Shown here: positions 4,987 through 5,539 of the stretch, one piece after another
Position numbering within the stretch: position 1 is the first letter of the stretch
Layout of the letters: each line of letters opens with the position of its first letter
Origin: Fimbriimonadaceae bacterium
GTDB taxonomy: Bacteria; Armatimonadota; Fimbriimonadia; Fimbriimonadales; Fimbriimonadaceae
Direction of reading: 5' to 3'
Length of the DNA stretch: 5,539 nt
Assembly (NCBI GenBank): GCA_014380605.1
Contig: JACMJO010000067.1
Span: 1 to 5,539, forward strand
The notes under the pieces: model-generated
Seen by the model: only the letters and a program-made list of their open reading frames with translations
What the model was told of the DNA's origin: nothing
Databases searched by the model: none
Made by a program: the position numbers and the translations under genes

Positions 4987-5539
4987 GGCGATCGACGAGG
5001 GCGTCAGCGCCCTTCGAGAAGCAACCCTCGACACGTCTCGAATGGCGACCGTTCTATCCCCTCGATCCAAGCGCTCCATCGTCTGGCCCGTCGGCCTTGC
5101 GACCGCCGTAGCCTGCGCGACCGGAGCGATCATTCTTCTTGCGCCCACCAAAGCCGACGCTGGCGAATTCGAAAAGGTTAAAAAAGCCGTCCAGGGCCAG
5201 CCCGCGGTCTACGAAAAGGTTCTCCAGCGAGGCAAAGACCAGAAATGGGAAGTGCGAGTCGAAACCTTTAAGGACGGCGACAGGCGAGCCGTCAAATGGG
5301 CCCCCGCCGAGGGCGGCTATCAATTCGTCGTTCAAGACGGCAAGAAGTACGAAAAATGGCCCGACAAGAAAGAGGTCAAAGTCACGTTTGAGGCGGATGT
5401 GGTCCTAGAGGGCCAGTTTTACAACGCTTCCATTTCGGAGGTTTTGGCAAGGGAAGGGATGGAGTTCATCTCCATCAAGCGATCCCAAAAGAAGGAAGGT
5501 AGAGCTTGCGATGTCTATCGGGTGAACTTCCAAAAGGAA
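4958..5539 (+). CDS. Single-pass membrane protein, candidate anti-sigma regulator (partial)
   Basis: The gene starts at ATG 4958 behind a strong GGAGG (4947-4951, 6-nt spacer) inside the sigma gene and stays open to the window edge: 194 codons with no stop, C-terminus missing. The first 40 residues are predicted cytoplasmic and rich in charged residues. A membrane span follows at about 41-62 (VWPVGLATAVACATGAIILL). An extracytoplasmic lysine-rich, beta-type domain begins at about 66 (ADAGEFEKVKKAVQG) and may be LolA/RseB-like, which is only an impression. Gene order and overlap with an ECF sigma gene suggest a membrane sensor or anti-sigma factor. Against the commonest type, the cytoplasmic part has no His or Cys, so no HxxxCxxC zinc anti-sigma motif. 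It could instead be a co-regulator or a regulon member. Confidence 0.8.
   Translation, partial: METPYSRLDEAIDEGVSALREATLDTSRMATVLSPRSKRSIVWPVGLATAVACATGAIILLAPTKADAGEFEKVKKAVQGQPAVYEKVLQRGKDQKWEVRVETFKDGDRRAVKWAPAEGGYQFVVQDGKKYEKWPDKKEVKVTFEADVVLEGQFYNASISEVLAREGMEFISIKRSQKKEGRACDVYRVNFQKE

Overview
This is a bacterial window: compact genes, Shine-Dalgarno-type starts, an ECF sigma factor and a type II toxin-antitoxin pair. Base composition is moderately GC-rich, with visibly AT-richer patches between genes (about 1440-1960). The sequence does not fix the lineage. An Armatimonadota/Fimbriimonadia-like or similar environmental bacterium is only a weak guess, from the style of the ECF-sigma/membrane-protein pair and the secreted hypothetical proteins.

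Minus strand, 23-1475: a co-directional series higB - higA - SRAP. HigB toxin and HigA antitoxin abut with no gap (TAA then ATG). An SRAP (YedK/HMCES-type) abasic-site DNA-protein crosslink protein follows 56 nt downstream. Its correct start is a GTG that places the catalytic Cys at position 2. The higB promoter has a perfect TATAAT only 5 nt before the GTG start, so the message is probably leaderless. A perfect 15-bp palindrome overlaps the -35 and is a good candidate HigA operator.

Intergenic 1476-1961: no convincing gene. It holds a 64-bp degraded duplicate of the middle of the SRAP gene and two related imperfect palindromes in tandem that resemble a MITE or IS-end remnants.

Plus strand, 1962-3341: a small membrane-anchored hypothetical protein, then a secreted hypothetical gene whose reading frame breaks near 2870-2905 and appears to be decaying.

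Minus strand, 3396-4139: a secreted alpha/beta-hydrolase of the PHB depolymerase/feruloyl esterase type with a complete apparent triad.

Divergent intergenic 4140-4437: a 164-bp segment bounded by perfect 18-bp inverted repeats, followed by a nested inverted repeat in front of the sigma gene.

Plus strand, 4438-5539: an ECF sigma factor overlapping by 29 nt a single-pass membrane protein that runs off the window. This is the usual layout of a sigma factor and its membrane regulator, although the short cytoplasmic part lacks the zinc anti-sigma motif.

Short degenerate tandem repeats (7-, 8- and 10-bp periods) recur at or just beyond the 3' ends of several genes and in the divergent spacer, hinting at a lineage-specific intergenic repeat habit.
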